A stretch of DNA of 64,000 nucleotides from Rhodanobacter sp. FDAARGOS 1247 (GTDB lineage: Bacteria; Pseudomonadota; Gammaproteobacteria; Xanthomonadales; Rhodanobacteraceae), in the NCBI RefSeq assembly GCF_016889805.1, contig NZ_CP069535.1, forward strand, positions 1-64,000, read 5' to 3'. Below the pieces are notes generated by a model. It searched no databases. It was not told the origin of the DNA and was given only the letters and a program-made list of their open reading frames with translations. A program made the position numbers and the translations under genes. Positions 61,392-64,000 of this stretch are shown here, piece by piece (positions within the stretch are counted from its first letter, which is position 1; each line of letters begins with the position of its first letter).

Positions 61392-63212
61392 GTGAACAAG
61401 ACCCCGATGATGGCCCGATGGGCCGTGCTTGCGCTTGTCTGCAGCGCGCCGGCCTACGCGACCGCCACCCCGGCCGGCGAAACCACCGTCGCCGCCGATG
61501 CCCGGTTCAAGAACATCTACACCACCGAATGGGCCTGGCGGACGGGGCAGGCCGGCATCAGCGCGTCGGGCGAGTCCCAGCCCAACAACGGCCGGCTCGA
61601 TGACGTCGACGCGGCCAGCCAGCAGCGGCGACTGGATTACTGGCAGGACGTGCTCAAGCAGCTGGAACGCGTCGACGTGGCCGCGCTGTCGCCTGCCGAA
61701 CAGGTGAACTTCGCGATCTATCGCGAGCAGATCGGCAACTTCGTCGCCGACCAGCGCTTCAAGAACTGGCAGATGCCGTTCAATAGCGATTCGGCGTTCT
61801 GGTCGGACATCGGTTACCAGCTGGGCGGCGGCCGGTTGCGCACCCGGCAGGACTACGAACAGTACCTGGATCGGCTCGACCAGATCCCCGCCTACTTCGA
61901 CCAGCAGATCGCCAACATGCGGGCCGGGCTCAAGCGCGGCTTCAGCGTGCCCCGCGCGGTGCTGGACGGGCGTGACGTGTCGATCGCCGCGGTCGCCGAA
62001 TTGAAGGACCCGACCGCGAGCAGCTTCTACGCGCCGTTCAGGCAGCTGCCGGCCACGATGCCCACCGACGAGGCCCAGACCTTGCAGGGACAGGCCTTGC
62101 GCCGCCTTCGCGACGAGGTGATTCCGGCGTACGCCAGACTGCTGGCGTTCTTCCGCAACGAGTACCTGCCCCGTGCGCGCAAGACGCTCGCCGCCGAGGC
62201 GCTGCCCGACGGCAAGGCGTTCTATCGCCAGCAGATCCGCGAGTACACCACGCTCGACCTCAGCCCCGACGCGATCCACCAGATCGGTCTGGACCAGGTG
62301 GCGCAGATCCATGCGCAGATGCTGGAGGTGATCAAGGACACCGACTTCAAGGGCAGCTTCGCCGAGTTCCTGCAGTTCCTGCGCAGCGACCCGCAGTTCT
62401 ACGCGAAGTCGCCAGAGGAGCTGCTGATGCGCAGCGCCTGGGTGGCCAAGGAAGTGGACGGCCAGATGGCCAGATATTTCGGCCACCTGCCGCGCCAGCG
62501 CTTCACCATCGTGCCGGTGCCGGCGGACATCGCGCCGTACTACACCTCCGGTCGCGGCGGCCCGGACGAATACATGGTCAACACCTATGACCTGCCGTCG
62601 CGGCCGCTGTACAACATGCCCGCGCTGACCCTGCATGAGTCCTATCCGGGCCACGCGCTGCAGCTGGAGCTGGCCGACGAGCAGCACGGCCAGCCCGCGT
62701 TCCGCCGCAACAGCTACATCTCCGCCTACGGCGAGGGCTGGGGCCTCTATTCGGAATATCTCGGCAACGAGATGGGCATCTACAAGACCCCGTACCAGCG
62801 TTTCGGCTACCTCACCTACCAGATGTGGCGGGCCTGCCGGCTGGTGGTCGACACCGGCATCCATCACCTGGGCTGGAGCCGGCAGCAGGCGATCGACTAC
62901 CTCACCGTCAACACCGCGTTGTCCGCTCGCGAGATCGCCAACGAAGTCGACCGCTACATCAGCTGGCCCGGCCAGGCGCTGTCGTACGAACTGGGCTACC
63001 TGAAGATCCGCGAGCTGCGCGCGAAGGCGGAGCAGGCGCTCGGCGCGAAGTTCGACATCCGCCATTTCCACGACACCGTGCTGTCCACCGGCTCGGTGCC
63101 GTTGCCGGTGCTGGAACAGCGCATCGACCGCTTCATCGCCGACGGCGGTCCGGAGCCGGATTACGGCTGCGACTGTGCCGCAAAGGCGAAGGAGCAGCCG
63201 TCGGGACCGTGA
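61392..63212 (+). CDS. DUF885 family exported metallopeptidase-like protein
   Basis: A 606-residue protein of the DUF885 family, related to zinc metallopeptidases. A signal peptide is likely (ARWAVLALVCSAPAYATATP). The proposed zinc motif is ALTLHESYPGHALQLE (HExxxGH type) at about residue 415, with a further Glu in YGEGWGLYSEYLGNEMGIY. Start GTG 61392 follows AGAGGA; ATG 61410 is another possibility. No neighbour suggests a substrate. The C-terminus is PDYGCDCAAKAKEQPS, with two cysteines. Confidence 0.88.
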   Translation: MNKTPMMARWAVLALVCSAPAYATATPAGETTVAADARFKNIYTTEWAWRTGQAGISASGESQPNNGRLDDVDAASQQRRLDYWQDVLKQLERVDVAALSPAEQVNFAIYREQIGNFVADQRFKNWQMPFNSDSAFWSDIGYQLGGGRLRTRQDYEQYLDRLDQIPAYFDQQIANMRAGLKRGFSVPRAVLDGRDVSIAAVAELKDPTASSFYAPFRQLPATMPTDEAQTLQGQALRRLRDEVIPAYARLLAFFRNEYLPRARKTLAAEALPDGKAFYRQQIREYTTLDLSPDAIHQIGLDQVAQIHAQMLEVIKDTDFKGSFAEFLQFLRSDPQFYAKSPEELLMRSAWVAKEVDGQMARYFGHLPRQRFTIVPVPADIAPYYTSGRGGPDEYMVNTYDLPSRPLYNMPALTLHESYPGHALQLELADEQHGQPAFRRNSYISAYGEGWGLYSEYLGNEMGIYKTPYQRFGYLTYQMWRACRLVVDTGIHHLGWSRQQAIDYLTVNTALSAREIANEVDRYISWPGQALSYELGYLKIRELRAKAEQALGAKFDIRHFHDTVLSTGSVPLPVLEQRIDRFIADGGPEPDYGCDCAAKAKEQPSGP

Positions 63213-63220
63213 GCCGGCAC

Positions 63221-63278
63221 TGGTCAAACATTGACCAAAGCTTCCCTTGTAGAGTAAATTGCATGTCAACTTTACAAG
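63221..63278 (+). promoter_or_regulatory. Promoter/operator of the Xre-RES pair
   Basis: Two inverted repeats: TGGTCAA-ACA-TTGACCA (63221-63237), whose right arm supplies a -35-like TTGACC (63231-63236), and CTTGTAGAGT-N13-ACTTTACAAG (63246-63278, one mismatch), which covers a -10-like TAAATT (63255-63260). The layout suits autorepression by the antitoxin. Confidence 0.55.
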
Positions 63279-63288
63279 GAGAGTGACC

Positions 63289-63681
63289 GTGCTGGCCCAG
63301 TCGCTGCCTGAAAACACTCCTGACGCGGACCTCGATGGTCCGGCGTTGCGCGCGTTCTTCCGTCTTGCCGAACACTGGAAGCTGCGCATCGCCGATCAGC
63401 GCAAGCTGCTCGGTGATCCGCCGGAATCGACCTTCTACAAGTGGAAGCGCCAGCAGGATGGTGCCCCGGGACGCGACACCATCGAGCGGATCAGCTACCT
63501 GCTCGGGATCTGGAAGTCGCTGCAGATCCTGTTTCCCGAACCGGCCCAGGCCGACGCCTGGCTGCACAAGCCGAATACGGCGTCGCTGTTCGGCGGCCAC
63601 TCCGCGCTGGAACGCATGCTGTCGGGCAATGTCGCCGACCTGTACGTGGTGCGGCAGTATCTGGACGCGCAGCGCGGCTGA
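63289..63681 (+). CDS. Xre/MbcA/ParS-family antitoxin (DUF2384 C-terminus)
   Basis: Antitoxin of a RES-type toxin-antitoxin pair, 130 residues. I start at GTG 63289 with AAGGAG seven bases upstream. The N-terminal part binds DNA (LRAFFRLAEHWKLRIADQRK, ESTFYKWKRQQDG). The C-terminal MbcA/ParS antitoxin domain follows: DTIERISYLLGIWKSLQILF, AQADAWLHKPNTASLFGGHS and ALERMLSGNVADLYVVRQYL. Ninety bases separate it from the RES toxin gene; the spacing is wide for this family. Confidence 0.88.
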   Translation: MLAQSLPENTPDADLDGPALRAFFRLAEHWKLRIADQRKLLGDPPESTFYKWKRQQDGAPGRDTIERISYLLGIWKSLQILFPEPAQADAWLHKPNTASLFGGHSALERMLSGNVADLYVVRQYLDAQRG

Positions 63682-63771
63682 AGCGGTGACGGGCGTCGCG
63701 GCGAGCGAGACGGCGATGCCGCACGCTTTGCGCCTCTCCCTGCAGGCAAGGAAGCACTTCCAGGAACCCTG

Positions 63772-64000
63772 ATGCCAAACGAGTTGCCGCCCCTCAAACG
63801 CGTCCGCTGGAGCCAGGCGTACCGCATCGTGCCCAGCCGCTTCCCGCCGGTCGGGGTGTACGACCGCATTGCCGACCCGGCCGACATGGACGCGGTGTTC
63901 GCGATCGAAGCATTGACCAATCCGCGCCTGCGCGAGGAGATCGACGCGCTGAAGCTGGTGCCGAAGGCGCACCGGGTCAGCGGCCCGGGTTCGACGCCGG
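63772..64000 (+). CDS. RES-domain toxin (partial, 3' end beyond window)
   Basis: NAD+-degrading toxin of the RES family, by homology to MbcT. The fragment (76 codons) starts MPNELPPLKRVRWSQAYRIV and carries the typical YRIVPSRFPPVGVYDRIADP and VFAIEALTNPRLREE. ATG 63772 has CAGGAA upstream. Downstream of its antitoxin in the same direction; the sequence stops inside the gene, so the catalytic Arg-Glu-Ser region cannot be assessed in full. Confidence 0.88.
   Translation, partial: MPNELPPLKRVRWSQAYRIVPSRFPPVGVYDRIADPADMDAVFAIEALTNPRLREEIDALKLVPKAHRVSGPGSTP

Overview
The window is about 64 kb of GC-rich gammaproteobacterial chromosome centred on the replication origin. The block rpmH-rnpA-yidC-mnmE (minus) / dnaA-dnaN-recF-gyrB (plus), followed by tonB-exbB-exbD-exbD, is the arrangement I associate with Xanthomonadales. 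The absence of typical Xanthomonas genes and the overall gene content suggest Rhodanobacteraceae (Rhodanobacter, Dyella or Frateuria type). That assignment is inferred from gene order and protein style, not from a database search. I saw no rRNA, tRNA, CRISPR array, prophage or insertion sequence.

Layout. 1-8 kb: a partial TRAP-transporter binding protein with a 2-keto-4-pentenoate hydratase-like gene (minus), two translationally coupled secreted esterases, an unrecognised gene that looks leaderless, and an overlapping rbsK-pnuC-nadR set for nicotinamide riboside salvage. 8-15.4 kb: five coupled minus-strand genes (SWIM zinc finger, DUF5691, MoxR AAA+ ATPase, DUF5682, VWA protein). They resemble the poorly understood YehL/M/P/Q system and are the best candidate here for an undescribed biological system. 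15.4-25.8 kb: origin region, with oriC most likely in the dnaA-dnaN spacer. 26-30 kb: periplasmic TPR protein and TonB-ExbB-ExbD1-ExbD2 energy transduction, closed by a strong terminator.

30-47.5 kb: pdxJ, a phosphopantetheinyl transferase, a large sensor kinase with a symporter-like membrane domain, gltBD, a LuxR-type response regulator, acs, a porin and an MHS-family transporter. The kinase, regulator and acs look like a CrbS/CrbR acetate-switch module, with gltBD lying between the kinase and the rest. A perfect 19-bp palindrome sits in the divergent acs/porin promoter region. 47.4-54.2 kb: GlsB-like membrane protein, acyl-CoA ligase, a small membrane protein, a PA0069-type radical SAM protein, and a GntR(YtrA-like)-ABC operon whose promoter is overlain by a palindrome and appears to give a leaderless message.

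54.2-64 kb: S9 peptidase, patatin-like lipoprotein, fructose-1,6-bisphosphatase, then a plus-strand set (DJ-1/PfpI homologue lacking the usual cysteine, 60-residue protein, GFA protein, glutathione transferase, WYL regulator) that looks like glutathione-linked detoxification, a DUF885 peptidase, and an Xre/MbcA-RES toxin-antitoxin pair cut by the window edge. No intergenic stretch exceeds about 250 bases; notable spacers have their own entries.
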